From positions 2,294,001 to 2,358,000 of the forward strand of contig NZ_CP076458.1 of the NCBI RefSeq assembly GCF_018866245.1: DNA of 64,000 nt, given 5' to 3'. The translations under genes and the position numbers were made by a program. Positions 1 to 9,304 of this stretch are shown one piece after another. Every line of letters starts with the position of its first letter. The stretch's first letter is position 1. The notes beneath the pieces were generated by a model. It was not told the origin of the DNA. It searched no databases and was given only the letters and a program-made list of their open reading frames with translations. Source of the DNA: Novisyntrophococcus fermenticellae (GTDB taxonomy: Bacteria > Bacillota > Clostridia > Lachnospirales > Lachnospiraceae).

Positions 1-296
1 TGTCGGATTGCATACATGCCTGCCATCCGGATGTACTGGCACTGTGGAAGCACCGCAGGGATTCCAACGATTACAAATTTGATACGCTAAAGGCGTATCT
101 CAACAATGAACGCTCTCTGGTTAATACCGCACAGGCACTGTATGTTCACCGCAATACACTGGTTTACCGCGTCCGGAGACTGACGGAATTCCTCCATTAC
201 AATCTGGATGATGTTTACACCAGAGATTACATGAAGCTCTCCATACGGACGTTAGAGCTGTACGAACAGAAATTAAAATCCGGAGAAACTAATTGA
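1..296 (+). CDS. PucR/CdaR-type transcriptional regulator, C-terminal fragment
   Basis: The reading frame is open from base 3 and stops with TGA at 294-296, so only the last 97 residues are present. They form the C-terminal helix-turn-helix typical of PucR/CdaR regulators: a segment beginning FDTLKAYL, then NTAQALYVHRNTLVYRVRRL with the conserved H-R-N-T-L-x-Y-R-x-x-R core of the recognition helix. This domain binds DNA; the sensory part lies outside the window, so the effector is unknown. The stop overlaps the 3' end of the convergent PBP gene by eight bases. Confident about the domain, not about the regulon. Confidence 0.8.
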   Translation, partial: SDCIHACHPDVLALWKHRRDSNDYKFDTLKAYLNNERSLVNTAQALYVHRNTLVYRVRRLTEFLHYNLDDVYTRDYMKLSIRTLELYEQKLKSGETN

Positions 297-2369
297 CTGA
301 ACCGCTCACCCGAAACCATTGTTCCAGCACAGTTTTCGTCTTATCCACTACATATCCGCTCCCGCCCCGGTCTTTTACATCTTCTACCATGGAAATCAGC
401 AGTAATGGATTTTCCATGGCGGGATCAGTAGTAAATACATTAAACCACCCCAGCTCTGTACCAGAGGTATCTTCTTTGGATGCTTTTATTTCCGCTGTAC
501 CTGTTTTTCCTGCCAGAGGAATCCCTTCTATCCTGGCATTGTGTCCGGTTCCGCCCGGATTTTCAATCACTTGAACTAAATCTTCCTGCACGGTCCTGGC
601 TGCTTCCGGTGTAAATGCATCTTCCACCCAGGTTCCCCCTGCTGCTCCTTCTCATATTCCAACCGGGGACGAATCATCTTTCCGTCATTGACAAATGCTG
701 TATATATACCCGCCATATGAAGCGGATTCACAAGCATCCGCCCCTGTCCGTAACCGCTGTCGGCCAGGGTTATTTCATCCCCCAGCCCTCCGCTGTCATT
801 CTCATACTGCGATTTCTTCATCACAATATCAAAGGGGATGTCAGTCCCGAATCCCAGCCGGTTCAGCTGCTCCGTCAGTGTGTCTTGCCCTATCTTGAGC
901 ACAGCCTTTGCAAAATAGATATTATCTGAATATATCAATGCATTTTCCAGATTAGAAGGTCCCTCATAGGTATGTAAGGTAGTAATCTCATAATTCCCCC
1001 AGCTGTCATCCTTCTTCCAACTGCTGACAGCAGGTCCCAAATCCTCATCAGCTCCCAAAGTACCGGTACTAAGTCCAATTCCACCTATAATTGGCTTCAG
1101 TGCGGAGCCTGGAACCCAGGATGCGCGAAACCGGTTATACATTGGCTGTCTCTCATCATCATTCAATTCTTTCCACTTTTTCTCAGACATGCCCAGGATA
1201 AAATCATTATCGTCATATCCGGGCGCACTGACAAGCGCCAATATCTCTCCGGTATAAGGATTCATGGCCACACTTGCTGCCTGATCCCCGGCATATGCCT
1301 CATAGAGCATGGTCTGGAGATTGGAGTCAATAGTGGTTATGATATCCTCTCCGTCTTTGACCTCCCGGGATACCAGGATCTCTTTATTCTCCCCTGCCTC
1401 ATCCTGAATCCAGATCTTACATCCATCTGCCCCGTGAAGTCTCTCTTCATATAAGGACTCCAGACCGCTTTTCCCCAGCCTGCTCTGGGCAGTATAGCCT
1501 TTCCCGGAACGTTCTTTCAGCTCTTCGGCACTGATACTTTGAATATAGCCCACCAGCAAGGAGGCCTTTTCTCCCAGGGGATATACTCTGTCTTCTGCAT
1601 CTGATATCATCACACCCGGGATTTCAAGAAGCTGGTTCTGCAAGGCCAGTTCCTGTGACTGGGCTGCTTCCTCCGCCGACATCAGCGGAGATACTTTCTT
1701 CAGACTTTTCACCGGAACAAAGCTGCCTTTTGTAACCCATCCCGCATCCAGCTTCTTTTGAATGCTCTCCGTCGATACGTCCAAAAGCTCCGCCAGCCGC
1801 TTCAAATCTGCGGCCGAATCCTCACGCATCTTCTCCGGCACCAATCCAACGGAAGAGACCTGACCGTCTCCTGCCAGCAGCGATCCCTCCCGGTCAAAGA
1901 TATTGCCGCGATGGGCCGCCTCAGCGGATACCCTTACCTTATCGGTCCTTAGCAGGTCTGGGAAGATAATGCTGTCATCCCACTGCAGATAATATTTTCC
2001 GCCCTCCTTTGAAAATGAAGCCTGATTTTGAAAAGTCAGAGTTCCCGCCACTGTTTCCATGCTGGTCTCGTATTTCAAAGCTTTATTTTTCTCATCTGAA
2101 AGGATCGAAACCTTGATGTCCGCAGCCTCAATTCCTTCATAGATGTTTTGATTCCGTTCTATAAAAGTTTCTTGATCGACATAAGCTTTGCTTTGCTCGT
2201 CCAGCAGCTCATACATCTGCTTATACTTTCCCTTTTCAATATCCTGCATGTAATCTGTCAGGACCTGAGCTCTTGTCTGCGAATGGGTATACCGGAACCA
2301 AAAAGCCCCACCGGCGGCCACAACCACAAGTGCCGCAATACCCACAGATATAATAACTTTTTTCTTCAT
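289..2369 (-). pseudogene. Class B penicillin-binding protein with NTF2-like N-terminal domain, one-base frameshift
   Basis: Layout is an N-terminal membrane anchor (residues 5-25), an NTF2-like MecA_N-type domain, a PBP dimerisation domain and a transpeptidase domain. Active-site motifs are SALK near residue 420, SDN near 480 and KTGTAE near 620, so the family cross-links peptidoglycan outside the membrane; the MecA_N domain is typical of low-affinity PBPs such as PbpC/PBP2a. The frame breaks near 635-639: a run of five C on the plus strand (G on the coding strand) would need six to join the first 580 residues to the last 110, which carry KTG. One added base restores a continuous product. 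ATG at 2369 is chosen over GTG at 2378 because AGAGGTGG lies five bases before the ATG and overlaps the GTG. The gene follows bceB by 29 bases and probably shares its operon. Confidence 0.8.
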
Positions 2370-2398
2370 GATTGCCACCTCTTTGCATTCACGTCAGA

Positions 2399-4396
2399 CT
2401 AACTTACAATTTTGTAGTAAACCCTGGCTGTCATTTTATAGATCATTGCATAGAATACCGCGAAAACTAAAAAACATATTCCGGTCACTGCCAGATACAG
2501 ATCCGTATTATTCAATCCCAGCATCAGCATCAGTTTCCTCATAATCGGAAATGCAAATCCTGTGTGGATACCGGCTGTCACCAGCGGAAGAAAGAATACC
2601 TGCAGCACCTGGGAATTAATTGACCGGCGGATTTCTCGCTTATCCATCCCGACTTTCTGCATAATTTCAAATCTTCCCCGGTCATCATAACCCTCGGAAA
2701 TCTGCTTATAATAGATAATTAAAACCGTAGCCACGATAAAGAGCAGGCTCAGGAAAATTCCTATGAAAAGTAAACCACTGTACGTGCCAAGGAAGTCCAT
2801 ACGTCCTGCCTCTTTATTCTCAATCCGATAGGAGCTTGAAAGAGTTTCCAGTTCCGCTTTTATACGATTCTGATAGAGTGCTTTCTGGTCCTTATCTCCT
2901 TTTACATCAATTCCGTAAAACCCTTCATTATTAGAATACCCACCATTTCCTGTATTGTCCAACACGGTTTGCTGCAGATCCGCCAGTTCCATCTTTATCT
3001 CAGAATTCTTAACCACCATGGCAAGTGAATCGATCACATCCGAAGACATACTGCTGCTTTGAGAAAAATCTTTTAAATGTTCTTTCACTGTAAACGTTTT
3101 TCCCAGCAATTTGACCTTCTGATGTTTGTAGGGTGTTCTGTTGCTGTAGACAAGAACCTCTCCCTCCTCCAGATTCTTATTCTCCCCGTTAATCCGATTA
3201 TAATCATCCAGTGTCAGGATATAGATATTACGGACATCCGAATTCGATAATCCATATACACTATCCAAATCAGTCAATAGTTCCTCTCCCTGTAAAACCC
3301 CTCCCATAGAGATATCCGAATAGTAAAACAGGTTTTCAGTTTCCAGTTGAAGGCCATTTGCAGCATCTTTAAAACTCTGTAAAACCTTATCTGTCTCATC
3401 CTCCGTTGTGCGATAGCCGGACACGATAATATCTCTTGGATATCGGTTCTCTATGATATTATTTAAATCGACATATAGCGAAAATGTAGTGGATATCATC
3501 AAGAGGACCCCCGTTGACAAAATTGCAACATTGGCAAGCCCTACCGCATTTTGCTTCATTCGGTAAATCATGCCGGAGACAGATACAAAATGCCTTGTCT
3601 TATAGTAGTAGTTTTTATTTTTTCTTAAAAGTTTAAGAAGAGCAATGCTGCCTGCAGTGAACGTAAGGTAGGTTCCTGCCATAACCAGTAAAATGGCAAT
3701 CATCAGTATAAAGATTGCAGCCATCGGATTGACGGTAGCCACTGCAAGATAATATCCGGCGCCTAAACACAAAAGGCCCAGGATTGCCATAATAATTTTT
3801 GTCTTCGGTTCGCGTTCCCCCACATTTTCCCCATGAAGAAGTTCTATAGGATTCAGGAACCATATCTGACGCAGACCATTTAAAAAAATCAATATCTGGA
3901 TAATTCCAATCCATCTGACCGCAGCAAGAACCGCCGACGGTGCAATCTCAAAGCCTAAGGAAATCTCTGCCTGAAACAAATTAAGCAGCCCCAGGTAAAT
4001 CAGCTTATTCAACAATATTCCCACTAAAATACCCATGACAATACTAAAAACCCCGATGATTGCAGTTTCCCATAAAACAACTCTTCCAAGGTGGCGTTTT
4101 TCCATGCCCAGAATACTGTAGAGCCCAAATTCTTTTTTCCTGCGCTTCATGATAAAGCTGTTGATGTAGAATAGGAAAACCAGTGCAAAAAATCCTACAA
4201 TTCCACAGCCCATGCCAAGCATCTGTCTCAGACTGGCTCCTCCTCTCATATGGTCCAGTCCCTTGTTCACACTCAGGCTATAGATAATGTAATACATAGC
4301 TGTTATAAATGTAGTCATCAGCAGATACGGCAGATATATCTTTCTGTTTTTTTTGATATTCTGAAGAGACAGTTTTAAATAAAATCCTCTACTCAT
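2399..4396 (-). CDS. bceB: BceB-type ABC transporter permease
   Basis: A 665-residue FtsX-family permease with the BceB/VraG layout: one N-terminal membrane helix, a group of helices around residues 55-310, a large extracellular loop of roughly 200 residues (about 320-520) that in this family contacts the peptide antibiotic or its lipid target, and three closing helices. With BceA it frees cell-wall precursors from antimicrobial peptides such as bacitracin and also passes the signal to BceS. Its start overlaps the bceA stop by eight bases, as is usual for translational coupling. The particular antibiotic cannot be read from sequence. Confidence 0.9.
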   Translation of the reverse strand: MSRGFYLKLSLQNIKKNRKIYLPYLLMTTFITAMYYIIYSLSVNKGLDHMRGGASLRQMLGMGCGIVGFFALVFLFYINSFIMKRRKKEFGLYSILGMEKRHLGRVVLWETAIIGVFSIVMGILVGILLNKLIYLGLLNLFQAEISLGFEIAPSAVLAAVRWIGIIQILIFLNGLRQIWFLNPIELLHGENVGEREPKTKIIMAILGLLCLGAGYYLAVATVNPMAAIFILMIAILLVMAGTYLTFTAGSIALLKLLRKNKNYYYKTRHFVSVSGMIYRMKQNAVGLANVAILSTGVLLMISTTFSLYVDLNNIIENRYPRDIIVSGYRTTEDETDKVLQSFKDAANGLQLETENLFYYSDISMGGVLQGEELLTDLDSVYGLSNSDVRNIYILTLDDYNRINGENKNLEEGEVLVYSNRTPYKHQKVKLLGKTFTVKEHLKDFSQSSSMSSDVIDSLAMVVKNSEIKMELADLQQTVLDNTGNGGYSNNEGFYGIDVKGDKDQKALYQNRIKAELETLSSSYRIENKEAGRMDFLGTYSGLLFIGIFLSLLFIVATVLIIYYKQISEGYDDRGRFEIMQKVGMDKREIRRSINSQVLQVFFLPLVTAGIHTGFAFPIMRKLMLMLGLNNTDLYLAVTGICFLVFAVFYAMIYKMTARVYYKIVS

Positions 4397-5156
4397 GTTT
4401 GCGGCCTCCTGTCGAAAGCAGGGTCAGCGTATTGGAAATACTTTCATACATCTCTTCGTTATTCATATCTCCTTTGTATATCTGGTGATAGACGATTCCA
4501 TCTTTGATGAATAACACCCGTCCCGCGTGGCTCGCCGCACGTGTACTGTGCGTTACCATCAAAATCGTCTCTCCGCTTCGGTTAATCTCTTCAAATATGG
4601 ATAAAAGCTGATCCGTAGCTTTGGAATCCAAAGCTCCTGTCGGCTCATCTGCAAAAATCATCTGCGGGTTTGTAATCAATGCCCGGGCAACTGCTGCTCT
4701 CTGCTTCTGCCCTCCGGATACTTCATAGGGGAATTTATCCAACAGTTTGTTAATTCCAAGAGGTTCTGTCAAGCTTTTCAGTCTCTGCTCCATCTCCGGG
4801 TATTTCATTCCCGCTAAAACCAGGGGAAGAAAGATATTATCCCGGATTGAGAATGTATCCAGAAGGTTAAAGTCCTGAAATACAAAGCCCAGATTTTCCC
4901 TGCGGAAAGCCGCCAGCTCTTTATCCGGCACTGCCGTCATGTTCTTTCCATCCAGCCATACCTCCCCGACTGTCGGTTTGTCCAGAGTCGCAAGTATATT
5001 CAAAAGGGTCGTTTTTCCAGATCCGCTTTCCCCCATAACAGCCACATACTCGCCCTTATCCACCGAGAAATCTACATCGCTCAGTGCCTGGACCTGATTT
5101 CCTCCAAAGCGTGTGGTATATGTTTTTTTCACATGTTTCACCTGTAAAAGTGCCAT
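4389..5156 (-). CDS. bceA: BceA-type ABC transporter ATPase
   Basis: A 255-residue ATPase of the MacB/LolD-BceA group. Walker A is GESGSGKTT near residue 42, the signature is VSGGQKQR near 145, and Walker B ends in FADEPTGALD. It powers the BceB permease at the inner membrane face for resistance to peptide antibiotics. GAGGAAGATAAT precedes the ATG. The gene has its own candidate promoter and an upstream palindrome in the 110-base gap after bceS, so bceAB can be induced separately from the sensor genes, as in Bacillus. Substrate is unknown. Confidence 0.92.
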   Translation of the reverse strand: MALLQVKHVKKTYTTRFGGNQVQALSDVDFSVDKGEYVAVMGESGSGKTTLLNILATLDKPTVGEVWLDGKNMTAVPDKELAAFRRENLGFVFQDFNLLDTFSIRDNIFLPLVLAGMKYPEMEQRLKSLTEPLGINKLLDKFPYEVSGGQKQRAAVARALITNPQMIFADEPTGALDSKATDQLLSIFEEINRSGETILMVTHSTRAASHAGRVLFIKDGIVYHQIYKGDMNNEEMYESISNTLTLLSTGGRKHE

Positions 5157-5194
5157 ATTATCTTCCTCATTTCCAAATTTTTTTTACAGGATTT

Positions 5195-5223
5195 ATTATA
5201 GCTTCAGAAACACATAGCTGCCA
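5195..5223 (-). promoter_or_regulatory. Candidate bceAB promoter
   Basis: Coding-strand -10 TATAAT (plus 5195-5200), 17-base spacer, and a poor -35 TGGCAG (5218-5223). A weak -35 below an upstream palindrome is what an activator-dependent promoter would look like. Confidence 0.5.
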
Positions 5224-5242
5224 TAGATTCGGCTTACAGAAT

Positions 5243-5260
5243 GCTTACAAAGTTGTAAGC
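5243..5260 (-). promoter_or_regulatory. Candidate BceR operator
   Basis: Perfect inverted repeat GCTTACAA-AG-TTGTAAGC, about 20 bases upstream of the bceAB -35 element, with an extra half site GCTTACA at 5232-5238. The TTACA/TGTAA core resembles known BceR-type sites. Assignment to BceR is inferred from motif and position. Confidence 0.6.
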
Positions 5261-5266
5261 TGGTGC

Positions 5267-6244
5267 TCACTCCATCTTTTTCTGCGTCAGGTCCAGAGTT
5301 ACTTTTGTCCCCTTTCCAAGGACAGACTCCACGCCGATTCCATGCCCCAGCATCTCCATTGTATCTTTACAGAGAGCCAGCCCCACACCTGTCGCTTTTT
5401 TATCCAGTCTGCCGTTCTGTCCCGTATAGCCCCACTCAAAGATTCTGGGCAGATCCTCTTTTCGGATTCCAATACCTGTATCTTCGATAATCAGAAGTTT
5501 TAGCGGACCTTGTGCCATATACATGCGGATTTCTCCCTTGCGGGTATATTTGACCGCATTACTGATCAGCTGTTCAATTACAAATACGAACCACTTCTCA
5601 TCTGTGATTACATCCGCTTCAAGATTATGAAGACACAGTGAAACCTTCTTATTTACGAATAATGCCTCCGTTCTTTTCAAGGCCTGCCGGATCATATCAC
5701 TAATCGAATACCTCCGGATCAAAAGATCCTGAGTCACTGAATTTATCCTCTGATACTGAAGCACAATTTCCACATACTGTTCAATCCGGTATAGCTCTCT
5801 CTCCAGAGCGGGTCTGTTCACCTCGTCTTCTTCCAAAAGCAGCCGCATTCCTGCAATGGGAGTTTTGATCTGATGAGACCATCTGGTATAATACCGGTCT
5901 GCATGTTCCAGACGTTCCTGAAATTTCTGCTCATCCTCCACACAGCGGTCATTCAAAACATGTATCAGCTCCAGATACAGTTCCTCAACTTTGTGCTCCG
6001 GCGCAGGCAGTTCACTCATGCAGGTAATCGCATTCTCACAGGCTGTGGTTAACATCTGGCAGCGTTCCCGGTACCTCCCATAGCGGAATATTTCCAGCGA
6101 TGCAATACCCGCCTGCAGAAGAATCACGGTATAAAGGGGAACCTCCGGCGGAACATGATATGCCGCAGACAGAAGAAAAAACAATCCCGTTCCAAAAGCA
6201 TCCACAATCCAGACAATCCACTCCTGTTTTAAAAATCCTCCCAT
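5267..6244 (-). CDS. bceS: BceS-type intramembrane-sensing histidine kinase
   Basis: A 325-residue kinase with two close N-terminal membrane helices (about residues 8-28 and 33-52) and almost no extracellular loop, the mark of intramembrane-sensing kinases that read the state of a BceAB transporter rather than a ligand. The phospho-acceptor is the His in RWSHQIKTPI; the ATPase domain shows the N box (ISNAVKY), DTGIGI and a G2 box GVGLAL. It should phosphorylate the adjacent response regulator, with which it abuts directly (stop of bceR at 6245, start at 6244). Confidence 0.9.
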   Translation of the reverse strand: MGGFLKQEWIVWIVDAFGTGLFFLLSAAYHVPPEVPLYTVILLQAGIASLEIFRYGRYRERCQMLTTACENAITCMSELPAPEHKVEELYLELIHVLNDRCVEDEQKFQERLEHADRYYTRWSHQIKTPIAGMRLLLEEDEVNRPALERELYRIEQYVEIVLQYQRINSVTQDLLIRRYSISDMIRQALKRTEALFVNKKVSLCLHNLEADVITDEKWFVFVIEQLISNAVKYTRKGEIRMYMAQGPLKLLIIEDTGIGIRKEDLPRIFEWGYTGQNGRLDKKATGVGLALCKDTMEMLGHGIGVESVLGKGTKVTLDLTQKKME

Positions 6245-6925
6245 CTATTCCTCCGCAGCAATCCGATAACCCATCCCCTTCTTTGTCTCGATGAAATTAT
6301 AAACACCTATTTCCTCCAGCCGTTTTCTGAGTCTGGCCATATTGACAGTCAGGGTATTATCATCAATAAAGTGATCTGTGTCCCACAGTGCCTGCATCAT
6401 ATCCTCCCGGGATATGATCTGGCCTGCCTGACTCATCAAAAGCTTTATAATCCGAAACTCATTTCTGGTCAGTTCCAGATTTTCCGGTCCATGGCTGATG
6501 GTATTATCCGTTACAGATAACGTAATATCCCGGACCTTTATAACCTCAGTATCCGTGGTAAATGCGTAGGTTCTGCGCAGAAGTGCCTGAATCTTCGCAG
6601 TAATCACCTCCAGCTTAAAGGGCTTTGCAAGGAAATCATCTGCTCCCATATTAATTGCCATGACCAGATTCATATCATCACTGGCCGAAGAAATAAAGAT
6701 AATCGGTATTTTACTGATTTTCCGAATCTCCTGACACCAGTAATAACCATTGAAACTGGGCAGGCCAATATCCATCAAAACCAGCTCCGGATTCTCTTCT
6801 TTAAATTGTTCCAGTACCCTGCTGAAATCTTCTGTTACAGAAACCAGGTAACCCCATTTTTGAAGCTGACGCTCCAGAACCTCCGTAATTGTCAGATCAT
6901 CTTCTACCAGCATAATTTTATACAT
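6245..6925 (-). CDS. bceR: BceR-type OmpR-family response regulator
   Basis: A 226-residue regulator: receiver domain with acidic pocket (VEDD), phospho-acceptor Asp in LVLMDIGLPS and the conserved Lys in FLAKPF, then an OmpR winged helix ending VETKKGMGYRI-like (here IETKKGMGYRI). It likely activates bceAB on peptide-antibiotic stress. A longer frame runs upstream to 6997, but MYKIMLVEDD is where the family starts; AGAGG lies seven bases before that ATG, and the longer version would run into the upstream gene. It follows the SPFH gene by 14 bases. Confidence 0.92.
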   Translation of the reverse strand: MYKIMLVEDDLTITEVLERQLQKWGYLVSVTEDFSRVLEQFKEENPELVLMDIGLPSFNGYYWCQEIRKISKIPIIFISSASDDMNLVMAINMGADDFLAKPFKLEVITAKIQALLRRTYAFTTDTEVIKVRDITLSVTDNTISHGPENLELTRNEFRIIKLLMSQAGQIISREDMMQALWDTDHFIDDNTLTVNMARLRKRLEEIGVYNFIETKKGMGYRIAAEE

Positions 6926-6939
6926 GAACAAACCTCTTC

Positions 6940-8145
6940 TTATGGACGCCTGGCTCCGCATTCGGAACAGAACCTGCCGCTGTTTTTGGCTCCGCACTCC
7001 GTGCAGAACCAGTTCTTGATCTCCGGTTTAGGTGCACCGCATTCCGGGCAGAATTTTCCGATGTTTCCGGTCTTCCCACAGACACAGTCCCAGGAAATCT
7101 TCCCGTCTTCTTTCTCCTGTTTCTGGCTCTGACTTGTCTGCTGTTGATTTGCCTGGCGCATCAGTTCCATGGCATTCGCACCGGCGTCATTCCCCCCTGC
7201 CATTCCAAAACCCATGAATCCGGTCATAGCTCCCGCCGAATTAGAGGCTGCTGACTCCATGGCATTTGCCTGCGCGTTAACCAGTCTCCCTCCTGCGATG
7301 GCCGTATTCGTTCCCATGGCACGAGCCTCCTGCAGCTTTGATATCTTTTCGGCGCTTGCATCGTCCACCGTCACGCTCTCGAGCGCAAGATTTACCATAA
7401 CAATACCCCGGAGCTGTTCCCATTTGGCATCCAGTTCTTTATTCAGCTCCTCTGCAATCTGCACAGGATAATTAATCAGCATATCATAAGAAATCCCTTT
7501 CGCAGCAATCCTGCCCAAAGCCGGCTGCATAGATGCCAGCACCTCACTTTTCATCTGAGCCGTCAGTTCCTCCCTCTCCACCTTTCTGGAGGGGTCGTTA
7601 CATACATTTTCAAAAAATGCAACGGGATTTTTGATTTGAAAGGAGTATCTGCCAAATCCCTGTACCTTGACTGTAATCTGGAATTCACTGTCCCTGAAGG
7701 GTACATTTCCGAGTCCGATTTTATTATCCCGGATTTCCTGAAGATTGATGTAACACAGGCGCATGATATTTTTGGATTGTCCGCCCGCCGTAAATCTCTC
7801 CCACACCTGATGCATGACGGGTTTCAGTTCCATGAATCCGCCCACCAGAAGGGATGGTTCCACAGTGCTGTCATATCTGTATTGTCCTTCCGTATTCTCA
7901 TCCCCGATTACTAAATCATGAACTCTCCCGTTCTCCACAAGAATTGCACACTGATTTCTTGCCACGTTGAATGTGGAACCACTTGAAATCACATTCTCCG
8001 TTCCTTTATTCTTTCCTCCGCGCATGACCCTGACTGCCGGCTGCATCAATACACCGTCACCCATCTGTCCGCACTCAAATACTTCCAATGTCTGATCTCT
8101 TAACGTTCCCGATACAGCGCCTGCTGCCATTCTGATTAATCCCAT
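6940..8145 (-). CDS. SPFH-domain protein with C-terminal zinc ribbons (YdjI family)
   Basis: 401 residues resembling Bacillus subtilis YdjI ('virion core protein' family): an N-terminal YdjI/SPFH domain to about residue 280, an Ala/Met/Gly-rich linker (about 275-335) and two CxC/CxxC zinc ribbons at the end (DCVCGKTG...FCPECG and FCTECG...FCSECG). Family members act in membrane stress, where YdjGHI help place a PspA-like protein at the membrane. No PspA gene is visible here. It sits between the YdjG-like gene (25-base gap) and bceR (14-base gap), so it is probably co-transcribed with the sensor system. AAGGAG lies 10 bases before the ATG. Molecular function remains inferred. Confidence 0.8.
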   Translation of the reverse strand: MGLIRMAAGAVSGTLRDQTLEVFECGQMGDGVLMQPAVRVMRGGKNKGTENVISSGSTFNVARNQCAILVENGRVHDLVIGDENTEGQYRYDSTVEPSLLVGGFMELKPVMHQVWERFTAGGQSKNIMRLCYINLQEIRDNKIGLGNVPFRDSEFQITVKVQGFGRYSFQIKNPVAFFENVCNDPSRKVEREELTAQMKSEVLASMQPALGRIAAKGISYDMLINYPVQIAEELNKELDAKWEQLRGIVMVNLALESVTVDDASAEKISKLQEARAMGTNTAIAGGRLVNAQANAMESAASNSAGAMTGFMGFGMAGGNDAGANAMELMRQANQQQTSQSQKQEKEDGKISWDCVCGKTGNIGKFCPECGAPKPEIKNWFCTECGAKNSGRFCSECGARRP

Positions 8146-8170
8146 ATTCGTAATTCTCCTTTTCCTTTTA

Positions 8171-9262
8171 TTAAAATCCTATAATCCATCGGGTAATCAG
8201 CCAGAAAACCACAAAGCCCCCGGCAAATGTACCCAATCCGTATAAACATAATTTTTTCTTATCCACCGGCAGATTTCCCACAAATTTTCCTGTCTGACCG
8301 TTCATTGCAAACAGATAGTCCTTTCCATGATATCTGGTGTTGAGAATCCAGGTGGGCAAAAGTACATATTTTCGCTTTGCAACTATCTGCTTCAAATCCT
8401 CCCGGACAACGCTCGTAGTGTTATAAGCCGGAGCTGTCTGAAGCAACTGGTTCTTCAACGATTTGTTAGCCCTATGCTCCATCCGCTTTCTTGTCCTCTC
8501 ATCCTCTTCATCATACCTCTCTGCCATAAAACCGGCAAGGTAGGCGGGTGAAAAATCTACCATTTTATTGAAATCAAAAGGTTCAATTGAGTCCATAGCC
8601 GCATCGTCAGTCTTTGATGAGGCATCCACCGGGATGTTTTCAAACTCCAGATTCCCTTCCACTTTATAGCTGTATGTATCGGTCTTGGTATAACGATTCC
8701 TGCTGTCCTGCCAGACAGTGACGCGGGTTCCCTTTACATCCAGATTTCCCATCCCTTTTGTATCATATAGGAAAAAGGGTATGTAGATGCCTGTCAGCTT
8801 TTCGATATTGTTCTGCTCATAGAAAAACCTGGGCGTCAGCGGTTTTTTTACAAAGGACTGATATTCCTTCATCACTGTTTCTTTTGTTTTTACGAACGGA
8901 ATCAGCTTTTCAGGTGCAAAATCCCCGGCCAGCTGCGAGGATATCACGATGGGACTTTGGCAGTAAGCACAAAAGGTAGCAGAAGTTGTCTCATCCGTAA
9001 TAATTCTGGCCCCGCAATAACTGCAGGAATATTCTACAAGGTGATCGGCCGCCGCCCGTGCAGTTCCGTCTGTAGCAGTCTTTTCTTCACTGTCCTTCCT
9101 GTGTTCTGCGCTTTCTTCCTGTACCTTTGCCTTTTGGGCGGCTTCCAGTTCTTTTAATTGGAACTCACTGTCACAATATTCACACTTCCAGGCCTGAAGT
9201 CCGGGATTCCATGTCAATTCCCCTCCACAGTTCAGGCATCTGTAATTCATATTCTCAGCCAT
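8171..9262 (-). CDS. YdjG-like membrane protein with two N-terminal zinc ribbons
   Basis: 363 residues. Two zinc ribbons open the protein (CLNCGG...CEYCDS, residues 9-35, and CSYCGA...CAYCQS, about 77-103), joined by a charged Glu/Lys/Ala linker. A beta-rich middle follows, and one membrane helix near residues 338-360 closes the protein, so the bulk is likely cytoplasmic. The pattern and neighbourhood match Bacillus YdjG, which works with YdjH and YdjI in membrane stress. AGAGG precedes the ATG by five bases. It lies between the TPM fusion gene and the SPFH gene in one directon. No enzymatic motif seen. Confidence 0.72.
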   Translation of the reverse strand: MAENMNYRCLNCGGELTWNPGLQAWKCEYCDSEFQLKELEAAQKAKVQEESAEHRKDSEEKTATDGTARAAADHLVEYSCSYCGARIITDETTSATFCAYCQSPIVISSQLAGDFAPEKLIPFVKTKETVMKEYQSFVKKPLTPRFFYEQNNIEKLTGIYIPFFLYDTKGMGNLDVKGTRVTVWQDSRNRYTKTDTYSYKVEGNLEFENIPVDASSKTDDAAMDSIEPFDFNKMVDFSPAYLAGFMAERYDEEDERTRKRMEHRANKSLKNQLLQTAPAYNTTSVVREDLKQIVAKRKYVLLPTWILNTRYHGKDYLFAMNGQTGKFVGNLPVDKKKLCLYGLGTFAGGFVVFWLITRWIIGF

Positions 9263-9304
9263 GTCAACCTCTTTCTTTATCCGACAATTCTATACGTAAG
9301 CAGG

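Noticed and set aside
6926..6997. N-terminal extension of BceR
   Set aside because: It translates the zinc-ribbon end of the upstream gene in another frame; the Shine-Dalgarno fits the ATG at 6925.
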